Source of the DNA: an uncultured Photobacterium sp.
GTDB lineage: Bacteria; Pseudomonadota; Gammaproteobacteria; Enterobacterales; Vibrionaceae
Length of the DNA stretch: 64,000 nucleotides
Assembly: GCF_947502415.1 (NCBI RefSeq)
Contig: NZ_CANMZV010000003.1
Location: forward strand, 225,492-289,491
Reading direction: 5' to 3'
This document shows, piece by piece, positions 27,706 to 36,393 of this stretch. Made by a program: the position numbers and the translations under genes. Below the pieces are notes generated by a model. That model was given only the letters and a program-made list of their open reading frames with translations. It searched no databases and had not been told where the DNA came from. The number at the start of each line of letters is the position of its first letter. Position 1 is the first letter of the stretch.

Positions 27706-28512
27706 TTATTTCCACGAATAATAAAAATAGTTTTCACAATAGGCATACGGGTTGTTTTCGTTTTTGGCACATTGAGCCATAAATGTGCGGCCTAGTCCTT
27801 TATTTTGAAATTTATCCCCATAGTAAAAGATAAACCTCCGGGTTTCGCTACAATCTAACCCTAACCTATCCCGCACTGCGGCAAAGTTTTTCTTATAACT
27901 CTCCCGCATTTCAAGATTAATCATTTTTTCATTAGAAAAAAGCTCACAAATGCCGCTTTCAACCTGATTTAATTGGACAATATTGATCGAACGCTCTGAG
28001 ATAATCGCCGTCCATAACAAAACCAGAGCGGCAGTAAACAGCACCGCACTCGCCATCATCCAGTTCTTTTCTTGCTCTTCAGTCTGAGGTGGAAGATCTT
28101 CACCAAACAAAGGCGTTTTCGGTACACTTACTGCCTCATCATCCGATTCTTGATTCTGCAGCAAAGGATGTAGTGGATTATCATCAATTAGCTCAATAGC
28201 CAAGTCAGGATTAATTTCCAGTCGCCCGCGGGGAATAGTGACGATGACATTATCTATTTGATAGTTACGAAAAGACTTTCTCAATAAACTTAAATACTGA
28301 TTTAGATTTCCATTCGAAGAAGTCAGGCCATTGTCATCCCAAACTTTCTGCATGACTTCATCTCGGGTCAATATTCCTGGATGTTGAATAATAAAATACA
28401 ACAAGGCATTTGCAGTAATTGAAAGTTGTGTGTCAGCCGTAGCTATATCATCAATACTTAATGTTGCATCAGTAACATTATAGAAAAGAAATCCATTAAT
28501 TTTATACTTCAT
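27706..28512 (-). CDS. ToxR-like transmembrane transcriptional regulator
   Basis: 268-residue membrane-bound transcription factor. Residues about 8-102 form an OmpR/ToxR-type winged helix (ILTRDEVMQKVWDDNG, then LNQYLSLLRKSF and VIVTIPRGRLEI). An acidic linker leads to one membrane helix at about 151-171. The periplasmic domain (about 172-268) has four cysteines (189, 221, 248, 259) that could form disulfides. Together with the downstream one-TM protein this resembles ToxRS/TcpPH/CadC-type sensing. It reads toward the choline microcompartment operon about 1.2 kb away, so control of that operon is plausible but unproven. Confidence 0.85.
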   Translation of the reverse strand: MKYKINGFLFYNVTDATLSIDDIATADTQLSITANALLYFIIQHPGILTRDEVMQKVWDDNGLTSSNGNLNQYLSLLRKSFRNYQIDNVIVTIPRGRLEINPDLAIELIDDNPLHPLLQNQESDDEAVSVPKTPLFGEDLPPQTEEQEKNWMMASAVLFTAALVLLWTAIISERSINIVQLNQVESGICELFSNEKMINLEMRESYKKNFAAVRDRLGLDCSETRRFIFYYGDKFQNKGLGRTFMAQCAKNENNPYAYCENYFYYSWK

Positions 28513-28752
28513 TGTACAGGTTAGATCCGCTCTAAATAATAACTAGTTCTCCATAATTCAACTGGCAATTGTTAATTATTCATTTTAAGCCAGAAGAAGC
28601 TTCAATCTATACATGCCCTCAATTAATAAAACAAAAAATAGGAGAAATATAATCATGCTGAATACTATCCCTGGCTGTTACGACAAGTTATGATTTAGAT
28701 CAAAAGAGACTGGTCAGACAAGCCGGTAATTTACTATTCTGTCAGTGCCATC

Positions 28753-28774
28753 ACATCATAAGCATGATGTTTTT
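28753..28774 (+). terminator. Small rho-independent terminator, transcript unknown
   Basis: 7-bp stem ACATCAT / ATGATGT with loop AAGC, followed by TTTTC. No gene ends just upstream on the + strand; only the 12-codon frame at 28655-28693 precedes it. Confidence 0.45.
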
Positions 28775-29017
28775 CATTTATAATAAGAAAAACAACCACA
28801 GACAAATAAAACCAAATAAGAATATTTACAAGCATTGGTATAGCTAGAGTACTCATTGCCATATTATTTAAACAACTAATTCTAGTTAATTAATAATCCA
28901 TTTTATTTATAGCACAAAGGTTATTATCACCATCTTGTATTACCTGCCATAAAAATCACCCAACGGCATATCCTTTAAAATAATTGCTGTGTTCCCCTTT
29001 AGCTTATAAATAACGAG

Positions 29018-29076
29018 CAAAAAAAAACGGTTCAGTCACTATTAGTTAATCATAACCAATAACACCAAACCGTTTT
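29018..29076 (-). terminator. Terminator of the 163-residue membrane protein gene
   Basis: Arms 29024-29032 and 29068-29076 (AAAACGGTT / AACCGTTTT) enclose a loop that contains a further weak stem. The leftward reading ends in a run of about nine T. It lies about 33 bp after the stop of the gene at 29109. Confidence 0.75.
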
Positions 29077-29108
29077 CTATCCGGCTTTTTAAGCCAAGTT
29101 ATATCAAC

Positions 29109-29600
29109 TTAAATACCAGCACGCTTCAGCAAGCCGGTCATCAATGCAGAGCTTCCTTTCACCTGCTTGGACTTATTCTTAAATTCACGAGCCAATGACG
29201 CATCATTAATTGCGTTAGCAATATAAATCATTGCCTGGTACATATCACGGGCAGTTTTGATACGAGACGTGTCGTTCAGCGGGCTGATGATTTTAACAAC
29301 ATCGCCACCAGTTTTCTTGTGCTCATTGGCATACTCAAGAACAGAATCAAGTAACTTATCAAGATCAACAATAAACTCAGAATTCTCTACACCTAGCTTC
29401 TTGATCTCTTTCTGGTTTCTCTTTCTTACCTGATTAATGATAAATGCGGGCTTGTTGATTTTCTTATAACCGAAGATACCGGCAAGAACCAGTAAGACAA
29501 CACCACCTGCTACATAACCCCAAATAGAACCTGAAGACTCAACAACCGGTTGGATCACTTCGGTTGCGGTGTTTGCAACAGACGTTGGCACATCAGACAT
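29109..29600 (-). CDS. Single-pass membrane protein of unknown function
   Basis: 163-residue protein, not recognised. A short Ser/Thr/Val-rich N-terminus (about residues 1-25) precedes one membrane helix (about 27-44, WGYVAGGVVLLVLAGIFGY). A basic stretch follows (KKINKPAFIINQVRKRNQKE), then a mostly helical cytoplasmic domain. ATG 29600 has an AAAGG ribosome site and the gene has its own terminator, so it looks real. It lies just left of a Tn7-like right end at 29883, so it may be cargo of a second, older Tn7-like element. Confidence 0.65.
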   Translation of the reverse strand: MSDVPTSVANTATEVIQPVVESSGSIWGYVAGGVVLLVLAGIFGYKKINKPAFIINQVRKRNQKEIKKLGVENSEFIVDLDKLLDSVLEYANEHKKTGGDVVKIISPLNDTSRIKTARDMYQAMIYIANAINDASLAREFKNKSKQVKGSSALMTGLLKRAGI

Positions 29601-29857
29601 ATTTGTAACCTTTAACTAAAATAAAACGGAACATCGAAGACATTATGCATTTAACTACCAGAGGACTATGCGCTTTATCAATGTCTGAGTCAAATAGGGT
29701 GACGTAGTTCAAAATATTGAAAAATGTATCAGTCACAAAACCATCAACGGCTTTCTGAGCAACAAAGTTACTGAACATAACGAAAGTAATGCTACCAGTT
29801 GATCAACAGATCAATAATGCAAGGTATAAAGAATAGAGCGGGAGTAACAAGAAGCGA

Positions 29858-29883
29858 TATGGCGGCTTATGGTGCAAACTACA
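29858..29883 (-). mobile_element. Right end of a second Tn7-like element (left neighbour), terminal TnsB-type site
   Basis: Read leftward from 29883 the sequence begins TGTAGTTTGCACCATAAGCC. This matches 17 of the first 17 bases of the right end of the intact element at 39846. It is followed (to the right) by the pentamer AACGC (29884-29888), the same pentamer that flanks both sides of the next element. This is what remains, or the border, of another insertion at the same attachment site. Its other end was not found in the window. Confidence 0.75.
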
Positions 29884-29888
29884 AACGC

Positions 29889-29991
29889 TGTTGCTTGCAA
29901 CATAAAGTGACATAAGAGCTAGCTACATATCAAATTATTAGCGATTGTTTTGCACCATAAAGCGACATGAAACCAGACCATAAGATGACAT
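29889..29991 (+). repeat. Left-end TnsB-type binding sites (three)
   Basis: Three imperfect copies of the pattern TTTGCACCATAAAGYGACAT: TTGCAACATAAAGTGACATAA at 29895-29915, TTTGCACCATAAAGCGACATGA (positions 29949-29970), and CAGACCATAAGATGACAT at 29974-29991. Spaced 20-mers of this kind at a TGT terminus are typical of Tn7-family left ends. Confidence 0.8.
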
Positions 29992-30426
29992 AGCATCACT
30001 CAATGGAAGTTACGTTCCTGTCATATGTAAGATTCTTTCTTACGCCCTTCCATGAACATCGCCGCAGATATGCAACCAGTAACCCACTGGACCCTTAATG
30101 TGTCTAAACTCATTTTTGGACACAAATGAGTTTGAGCTGATGTACTAGCTTGTTTGATTTGGATTAGGAAATGTATGTAAAAGGGTCAAAACGCAAGACC
30201 TGATTCCATTTTCACACTTGTGGCGCGGTCGACAAGTATGTTGTCCAAGTCAAAATAGGCGGCTTTAATCACAGGGTATCCGCATGGCATTCATGTAGTG
30301 CAGCTCCAAATTTAAGAATGGCTGGTTCAGTTGAAATTTATCAAAACCAGCCGCTCTCGTTATCAGATTTGCTCCAAATCCAAGTCAGACCGCAAAGATT
30401 ATTATCCCTTGTGCGATTTCTTCGAA
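29992..30426. other. Left-end subterminal region, no gene
   Basis: Non-coding stretch between the left-end sites and the repeat-protein gene. It has a 10-bp hairpin (30106-30115 with 30124-30133) and a terminator-like hairpin GGCTGGTT / AACCAGCC (30320-30327 with 30345-30352) 75 bp beyond the leftward stop at 30427. No coding frame is convincing. Confidence 0.55.
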
Positions 30427-33075
30427 CTATGCAATTAAGTCTTTAAGGCGATCCGCATCCGGATGCTTTTCCTGAGCGATAACCCGACATAACGCTTCAA
30501 CGAATTCTCGCTTCATAAGATCGGTCGATGTTTGGTCAGGTTGTGTCATTGTTAACACGGCAAAAGGATTCGGTGCCAGATGGATGTCTTTCCAGATACT
30601 TCTACAAACCTCCGCGTGAAGGTGCTGAGGCAATTGCCCGGATTGAAGAAATATAGCCATAACACTGTCATCATTCACGGACCATAAATGGCGGTACGCA
30701 CATTCAAATAACTCTAATGCACTGAGTTGCCAGCTATATTCTTTGAGCGCTCGATGGTACAAAGTAGTCAATGTGTCTACGCTCCATTGTTGCCATATGT
30801 CCTCAGGCAAATGAGGTTTCAGGTTAGCATACTGACTGACGATCCATTGCGCGCTGACATAGATTGAGTCTTGTTGAACTAAATCACTAAGGGTCATTAA
30901 CCAGGCTTTGATTTCTGATTGATTATTTTCGTTATACCCTTCAACTTCTAACGTGCCTTTTAGTACTCCCAGATAGAAAGGCATATGATCAAAGCGACGT
31001 GAATAGACTCTCCGTTTCACTGCCAGTATTTCAGTCAATAGCTTGGTACGAGATGCCATCGGAAGCCGACAACTTAGTCGACTTAGCTGAAAAAACAACC
31101 GCCATACATACTGAGGGAACACCTTGGCCACTTCACTCAATAATGAAGCCAACAATTCTGGAGTAATGTGCTCTGGGTGGTCATGCAGATAACCGAGGAT
31201 CGTCTTTAGTGGTTCCACCGCATAATCACCATCGCCTGACTTACTTTTCCCTTTATTCACGGAAGGTAACAGTGCGACAGCCTGATCAATTTCACCTGCG
31301 ACAACAAACAGTTGAATCAAAGCACAGCGGTCATCATAGTTTTTTTGATATTTCTTCAACTGAGCTGCTTTTAACGCAGCAGTAACAAACGCTTCATCCT
31401 GCCAGTGATTCTTGACAGCTTCTGCTAAGGCGCTTGCTGTTTTACATGTTTTAATTACCGAAGAAATATCTGCAACATCTCCCGAATAAGGCAGTTCATT
31501 CTTACCACTTTCGATTTCAGCAATAGTGATGAACGGTTTATCGGAGCTGAACCCTCTACGATAAGACGGCGTCCACTCTTCGACTGACGTTGCCTCGCCA
31601 AGCTGGCCAATAATCCTTGTCGCTTTTTGCAAATCTCCGTGTGTAAACCAATAAGCAGCAAGTAACGTTAAAGCTTCGCTTTGTTCATTCTCAACATAGA
31701 ATTTTTCCGCCTTATCCAACAACTCGTTGGTTAAGTAAGGAAGAAGATCCTTTGTGTATATACCAAATTGATCACCTTCCGGATATCCCTTATCCAGATA
31801 AGGAAAGACACGCTCAGGTTGCCCATTGAACCCGTGCGCTACGCCTTTTATAAGACATTCTTTTTGCCAGGATGGATGAATCGCTGAGTAGAGTTTTTCT
31901 AATTCATCATCAGGCAGGCAAAGTTTGCACCCTAGTTCAAATCGATTGCCTTCTTTAGTGTAGTATGGGTTATTTCTGTCTTCATCAGACATTCTTTGTT
32001 CGACTAGCGCGGAAACATCTTTGCCAGATTTGATGGCATTTGCCAGCTCAGTATCAGCATCTTGTTTCTGTCGGCTATTGCCATCTACATATTGATTGAG
32101 GATGAAAACAGGATCATCAATCGCTGACCAATCATACCCAATCGATTCGACACTTCCCTTTAGATCTTCAATTAGACGCTTTCCCATTTGGTAGGAAGAC
32201 AGCCCTAGGGCAACCCGGGCTCTGTCATTTAGATCATCATTCCAGACATTATTAGTTAAAGTTTCAGCCATTTCATACCAACCCTCGTGATTTTGCTTTC
32301 CAGCCAGTCTAGCCGCAGCCACTGCTGCGCAGAACGTACCGCCGGAACGCACACCTTTAGGCGCATAATGACGAGCAAGGCGCATTAATCCTTTAAAACA
32401 ACGCTGTACTTCAGGATGGTGGCTGTCTAAGTTGATAGCTGCAAATGTTTCAATGGCTGTACCATATGCGGCCGCTTCTTCGCCCCCGTCTTGAATCATG
32501 GGTCTGAGTGTTCCAAGATCGGCCAGATTACGAATTGCTCGCTCTTTCAGTTCTCCGTCGGCTAAGCCCGGGATAATTTTTGCCCATGCCTCAGCCAGAT
32601 ACTCGCGATGATAGGTATTACATGCCTGAGCAAAAGGTATTGCTTTTTCGTGTAGACTTTGCTGACAAAGCGCATGTATCACTCCATCCAACGTAATGTC
32701 ACTATTGGAGTATCGATTGCGATAAATGACCTCATCATAAGGTAATAAAACACCAACTTTTTCTTCCCAAGTTCTGGTCAGATCCAGATAAATATCCCTA
32801 GTGTTCACCGAGCCGACAGGCACATTTTCACGTAATCCCTGTGTAAATAACGGTAATTGCGTAACATCCCCGCCCAATTCCACTAACTGAATTTCAAGAA
32901 TGATGGTGCTCAAGTAGTATTGCAGTTCATTTAATTCGTCTAATGCCGATACGGCACCACTAATATCACCGAGTTTGAGCTTGTCATAGGCATCCAAGAA
33001 AGGTTTACACCCTTTATCAGATTGTGAAGACAACAATTTTTCAGCTATGCCGTACCAGTTTATTACTTTTGACAT
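30427..33075 (-). CDS. Large helical-repeat protein of unknown function, transposon cargo
   Basis: 882-residue soluble protein starting at ATG 33075 (MSKVINWYGIAEKLL), which has a GGAGG ribosome site upstream; the 22 codons before it are rejected. I do not recognise a family. The whole length is rich in Leu, Ala, Glu and Lys arranged as short amphipathic helices, with TPR/HEAT-like stretches (for example DKLKLGDISGAVSALDELNE near residue 28 and AAYWFTHGDLQKATRIIGQLG near 480). There is no signal peptide, membrane helix or obvious catalytic motif. It is a single-gene unit inside a Tn7-like element, a position where defence or competition genes are often found. Confidence 0.8.
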   Translation of the reverse strand: MSKVINWYGIAEKLLSSQSDKGCKPFLDAYDKLKLGDISGAVSALDELNELQYYLSTIILEIQLVELGGDVTQLPLFTQGLRENVPVGSVNTRDIYLDLTRTWEEKVGVLLPYDEVIYRNRYSNSDITLDGVIHALCQQSLHEKAIPFAQACNTYHREYLAEAWAKIIPGLADGELKERAIRNLADLGTLRPMIQDGGEEAAAYGTAIETFAAINLDSHHPEVQRCFKGLMRLARHYAPKGVRSGGTFCAAVAAARLAGKQNHEGWYEMAETLTNNVWNDDLNDRARVALGLSSYQMGKRLIEDLKGSVESIGYDWSAIDDPVFILNQYVDGNSRQKQDADTELANAIKSGKDVSALVEQRMSDEDRNNPYYTKEGNRFELGCKLCLPDDELEKLYSAIHPSWQKECLIKGVAHGFNGQPERVFPYLDKGYPEGDQFGIYTKDLLPYLTNELLDKAEKFYVENEQSEALTLLAAYWFTHGDLQKATRIIGQLGEATSVEEWTPSYRRGFSSDKPFITIAEIESGKNELPYSGDVADISSVIKTCKTASALAEAVKNHWQDEAFVTAALKAAQLKKYQKNYDDRCALIQLFVVAGEIDQAVALLPSVNKGKSKSGDGDYAVEPLKTILGYLHDHPEHITPELLASLLSEVAKVFPQYVWRLFFQLSRLSCRLPMASRTKLLTEILAVKRRVYSRRFDHMPFYLGVLKGTLEVEGYNENNQSEIKAWLMTLSDLVQQDSIYVSAQWIVSQYANLKPHLPEDIWQQWSVDTLTTLYHRALKEYSWQLSALELFECAYRHLWSVNDDSVMAIFLQSGQLPQHLHAEVCRSIWKDIHLAPNPFAVLTMTQPDQTSTDLMKREFVEALCRVIAQEKHPDADRLKDLIA

Positions 33076-33232
33076 TAAGCCAGCCTCCAGCTTATTGAAA
33101 GGCTGGAGCTGAAATACGGAAACACATGTCACACCAACCACTTAGAGAAAATATTGGTTGATTCTAGAACAGGATGTATTGAATTGTAATTATCTTTTTT
33201 CTTATCCACTAGAAGCTAAAATGAAGAAGTTA

Positions 33233-33345
33233 AAAAGGACAGGCACTTTACGGTCAATTGTTTTGGAGATTGAAACAGCTGCGTAAACATATCACGCCGC
33301 TAAGCGCATCAAATGTGCAGAGCGCAGAAGATGGGGTCAGGTCTT
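33233..33345. repeat. Possible remnant of a REP-associated/IS200-like transposase element
   Basis: The flanking words AAAGGACAGGCAC (33233 onward) and GGGGTCAGGTCTTTCC (33331-33346) resemble, from memory, end sequences near IS200-like REP-associated transposases in marine gammaproteobacteria. No transposase frame remains in the roughly 110 bp between them. Low confidence. Confidence 0.25.
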
Positions 33346-33394
33346 TCCTTTTGCCCGCGCATTAGCTTGTGTAAGGTAAATCAAGAGGAACAGG

Positions 33395-33529
33395 ATGTGT
33401 ATGAGCCATTGCTCTAACAAAGAATGGGGCAGAAACATGTTAGCTCTCTTGCTTGGTTTTTTGCTTGGTTTCATAAACATCGAATTAGGTTTGGCTAAGG
33501 GAAATCACCATCAAGCAGACCGCCCCTAA
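33395..33529 (+). CDS. 44-residue hydrophobic mini-protein
   Basis: Short frame with an AAGAGGA ribosome site 9 bases before ATG 33395 and a bidirectional terminator 16 bp after its stop. The product has a charged N-terminus (MCMSHCSNKEWGRN), a central hydrophobic helix (LALLLGFLLGFINIELGL) and a His/Arg-containing tail. It could be a small membrane peptide or a toxin of a toxin-antitoxin pair, but no partner or antisense RNA is evident. It is divergent from the large repeat-protein gene and convergent with the immunity gene. Confidence 0.45.
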   Translation: MCMSHCSNKEWGRNMLALLLGFLLGFINIELGLAKGNHHQADRP

Positions 33530-33544
33530 AACAACCTTACGATG

Positions 33545-33572
33545 AAAAGGCTTCCCAATCGAGAAGCCTTTT
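33545..33572. terminator. Bidirectional terminator between the mini-gene and the immunity gene
   Basis: Perfect 10-bp stem AAAAGGCTTC / GAAGCCTTTT with an 8-base loop. The A and T runs on both sides let it serve the rightward mini-gene and the leftward immunity gene, whose stop is at 33593. Confidence 0.8.
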
Positions 33573-33592
33573 CGTGTTGCAAAGCGATGTCG

Positions 33593-34318
33593 TTACTCGG
33601 AGATGGTAATGACTTTTTTCAAATGAGTCAGCAGTTCACTTTGTTGTTCTGGTGAGGCGGCATAACACATATAGTAAAAGTTGAGCTGCTCTATAAAAAG
33701 TTTTTCTCGAACACTGCCATCATGCTCGATCTCTATCATCGGCGATATATGCCGCTGAATAAGGCCATGTTTATATTTAACCGCGAGCGCGTTATTGACC
33801 TCGTAGTTCAATGCATGATGAAACGGGAACACATTTACTCTTGGCTTATTCACAATGCCAGCCATCTTAAACGACATCAGCAATCCCGCCCCCGCGCCCA
33901 CGAACATCATCGGCCCTACCAATGCAACACCCACGACAGAGATAGCGATTCCCGCATACCCCGAATAACGCAGCGCAGTGTAACAAGCGTCAGGCACCAA
34001 CGTCAGTTCAGTCACAATCAGGCCTTTCTTCGTTAAGGTGACGGTCTGTTTTACGTCTGGATTGCCTGCGTAATACAAATAGCTACCTATAGCTGAAATA
34101 AGTACTAATGACACTAAAATTCCGGGCCAAGACAACAAAGAGCCAAGCCACAACTGAAAGATAGCACCCAATACCCAAATAATTATATTGCCATAATCGT
34201 GCGGACTCTCTTTGGCTAATTCAAACTCGTACAACACGCTGGCATTCAATACCGCCTGTTGCTCTGCTTGCCTGTATTCCTCGGTCAGCTCGGGAAGCGC
34301 GTCTAGTGGTGTATACAT
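33593..34318 (-). CDS. TsiV2-like immunity membrane protein for the VasX-like effector
   Basis: 241-residue inner-membrane protein with hydrophobic segments at about residues 43-88 (two helices) and 118-150 (two helices, Gly-rich), plus a cytoplasmic C-terminal domain. Size, topology and position directly after a VasX-like gene match TsiV2, the Vibrio cholerae immunity protein against the pore-forming effector VasX (246 residues, family knowledge). Its ATG overlaps the effector stop (TAATG), so the two are translationally coupled. If the effector is inactivated by the in-frame stop, this gene may persist to protect against kin attack. Confidence 0.7.
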   Translation of the reverse strand: MYTPLDALPELTEEYRQAEQQAVLNASVLYEFELAKESPHDYGNIIIWVLGAIFQLWLGSLLSWPGILVSLVLISAIGSYLYYAGNPDVKQTVTLTKKGLIVTELTLVPDACYTALRYSGYAGIAISVVGVALVGPMMFVGAGAGLLMSFKMAGIVNKPRVNVFPFHHALNYEVNNALAVKYKHGLIQRHISPMIEIEHDGSVREKLFIEQLNFYYMCYAASPEQQSELLTHLKKVITISE

Positions 34319-36393
34319 TATTGCGGTACCTCCAATTGCACCTTGTCATTTTGGCTCAGAGATAAGGTTTCATTCTCGACCATTTCTTTGTGTTCGCTCG
34401 CCCCTGCTAAGGTTTGGGCTTGATACAGGCTAGCCAGTTTATCAGAGTCGCTATAAGGGTTATCGTCCTGACGCGCGACAAACACATTAATTCGCTCTTG
34501 TTTTATAATGCCTTGACCTTGGGCGACAACGACATTGACCAGTCGTGGCAGCGGCAAGCGATATTGATACAGGGTCGGCTCTTTTGGATCTTGCAGCCAT
34601 TGCCCGCTTGCCAACTCTGCTGGTGTAAAACTGCGATAATCGCTCAGCGCATACCCCGCACCAATGCCGAGGGTTACCACCTCACCGGGGTAGGCGTTCG
34701 GCACCACCACGGTAATAGATTGCTCAAAGCCAACGGTAATGGCATTCATTGAATGTTCTTGTGGCATCACGCGCCTTATAGGCCGAGTATGCATAGAAGG
34801 CTGATTAATCAACTTAATTAGGTCGTGGTACTCGTCTTCAGCACTTAACCCTGGATCTGGTTCTTTCCCCCATATCGAGTGATTGAGCCATTTCTCCAAT
34901 GGCGTTTTTTGAGTGACCAACTGTACAATCGTCACCACGGCGTATAAGGCAGCGCCCCAGAAGTTCAGAGATAACATCCAACCTTGTAGCACCTGACCAA
35001 TCAGCAAACCTCCAACACGTGCACGTAAAGTTTGATACGCCAAGCCTCCCCAACTAAACGCTTGCATCCCTAAAGCACTAGTCTTAGCAACTAATAACCA
35101 ACGTTCAGACGAACTTTTTGAGTCGATAAAGTCTTCCATGGTCTGCCAACCTTCCAATCCAGCCGCCATGACTCCTGCCACACCCGCGATTAACGAATGG
35201 GTAAGGTAGCGCTCGACAGTTAAAATTTGCGCAGTAGATATGTTTTTCACACATCCAGATTTCAATACCTGAATAGTATTATCCATCAATGCAAATCTAG
35301 CCGATTGAGATTTTATTTCATTCAATGCGATTCCTTTAATAGTCGCCCCAGTCGCATTAATCATCCACGCGGTGCTGTAGCCCAGCGTCATCTCTTGACG
35401 GCGTGTATCGGGGTTAGGTGCAGAGGCTACGGCCTCTTGCAGGGCAACCATTTGTGACACCACATTGATAGCGTTTAATGCGGCCACCACAAAGTCCATG
35501 CGACCGATACTGTCGAACTTGCTGTCTATCTTGTTTACAGCATTGGCAAATGAATACTTGCCAATGGCTTTGCTCTCATACTCACTAAATAATACGGGCA
35601 TAGACTCGATATAACGCGCGATTTGCTTATCCAGCCCTCGCAGCGTTTTTGAGAGTTTCGTATGCTCTCGTGAGCCAATAACAAGACCAGCCATCGCCGC
35701 ATTGGTGCTTTGCGCCTCCATAAGTAATTGGTGGTAACGGGCGTTCATGGATTTTGCTTGTGCACTAAAGTCTTGGTTAAGCACCACCTTACCGTCACTG
35801 AACTGAGCTTGTCCCCATACCGACATGGCAGCGCTGCGTTGTGCCGATAATCCTGGCAATTTCATTAATCGGTTTAACAAGCGAAAACGCAAAGACAACA
35901 TGCTACGAACAGCTTTGTCGCCTTGCGCGGTCACCGCTTGTTTTGCGTTGTTTATCTGTGTTTCCAGAGGTACCAGCAATCCCTTCGTGACCGCAAACAA
36001 AGGTGAGTTTGGATCATTAAATCCAACCACATCGTTAAAGGCCGATAAAAAGCCAGAAAAAGGAATGCGGGTGTTGCCAATAAACTCAGACAAATCCATT
36101 TTGGCAAGGAGCTTCTCCACTTCAGCATATACCTCAGTAGAGTAGCCGTATGAGGATAACGCGATTAAGTTGTCCGGCTCATTGACTAAGGTGTCAAGAC
36201 GCGCACTTAACTCTGCACTCTCTTTCGCGCCAAGCTCTAAGTCATTTAACACGATATTCATTAGCTCAGTCAGCGCTAAATGCTGTGCATGTTCACCTGT
36301 ATCGATACCAAAACGTAAAGGCTCGGTGCCTAGTGTCGCCAATGCATCCAACAATATCGGCGCATCGCGCAAAATGCCTGTAGTGCAACGTGT
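34318..36393 (-). pseudogene. C-terminal half of the VasX-like type VI effector, downstream of an in-frame stop
   Basis: 691 codons lie in the same frame as the upstream half and are separated from it by one TAA (36394-36396). If made alone, translation could start at TTG 36372 (684 residues), but no ribosome site supports it. The segment has long helical regions and hydrophobic stretches around residues 395-420 and 465-510 (AGVAGVMAAGLEGW, LQGWMLSLNFWGAALYAVVT), as in colicin-like pore-forming C-termini of VasX proteins. The reading is otherwise intact to its TAA, which overlaps the immunity gene. The original was probably one protein of about 1,414 residues. Confidence 0.7.

Larger units (their letters stand above)
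28513..29108. other. 596-bp AT-rich gap; tiny + strand reading frame with terminator
   Basis: This holds the promoter region of the ToxR-like gene and no ordinary gene. On the + strand an AGGAGAA ribosome-like site precedes a 12-codon frame (28655-28693), and a small hairpin terminator follows at 28753-28774. The leftward terminator of the next gene is at 29018-29076. The remainder is AT-rich with no structure I can interpret. Confidence 0.55.

Noticed and set aside
28741..28770. Possible TnsB-like site (CACATCATAAGCATGATG) as the left end of the second element
   Set aside because: It matches the site pattern only at CATAA, is self-complementary as a small terminator, and has no TGT terminus or AACGC pentamer.
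29593..29778. 61-codon minus-strand frame upstream of the 163-residue membrane protein
   Set aside because: No ribosome site and no recognisable features. It overlaps the ribosome site and start of the better-supported downstream gene.
33142..33232. Promoter for the large repeat-protein gene with defined -35/-10
   Set aside because: AT-rich sequence gives several equally weak matches, so none was called.
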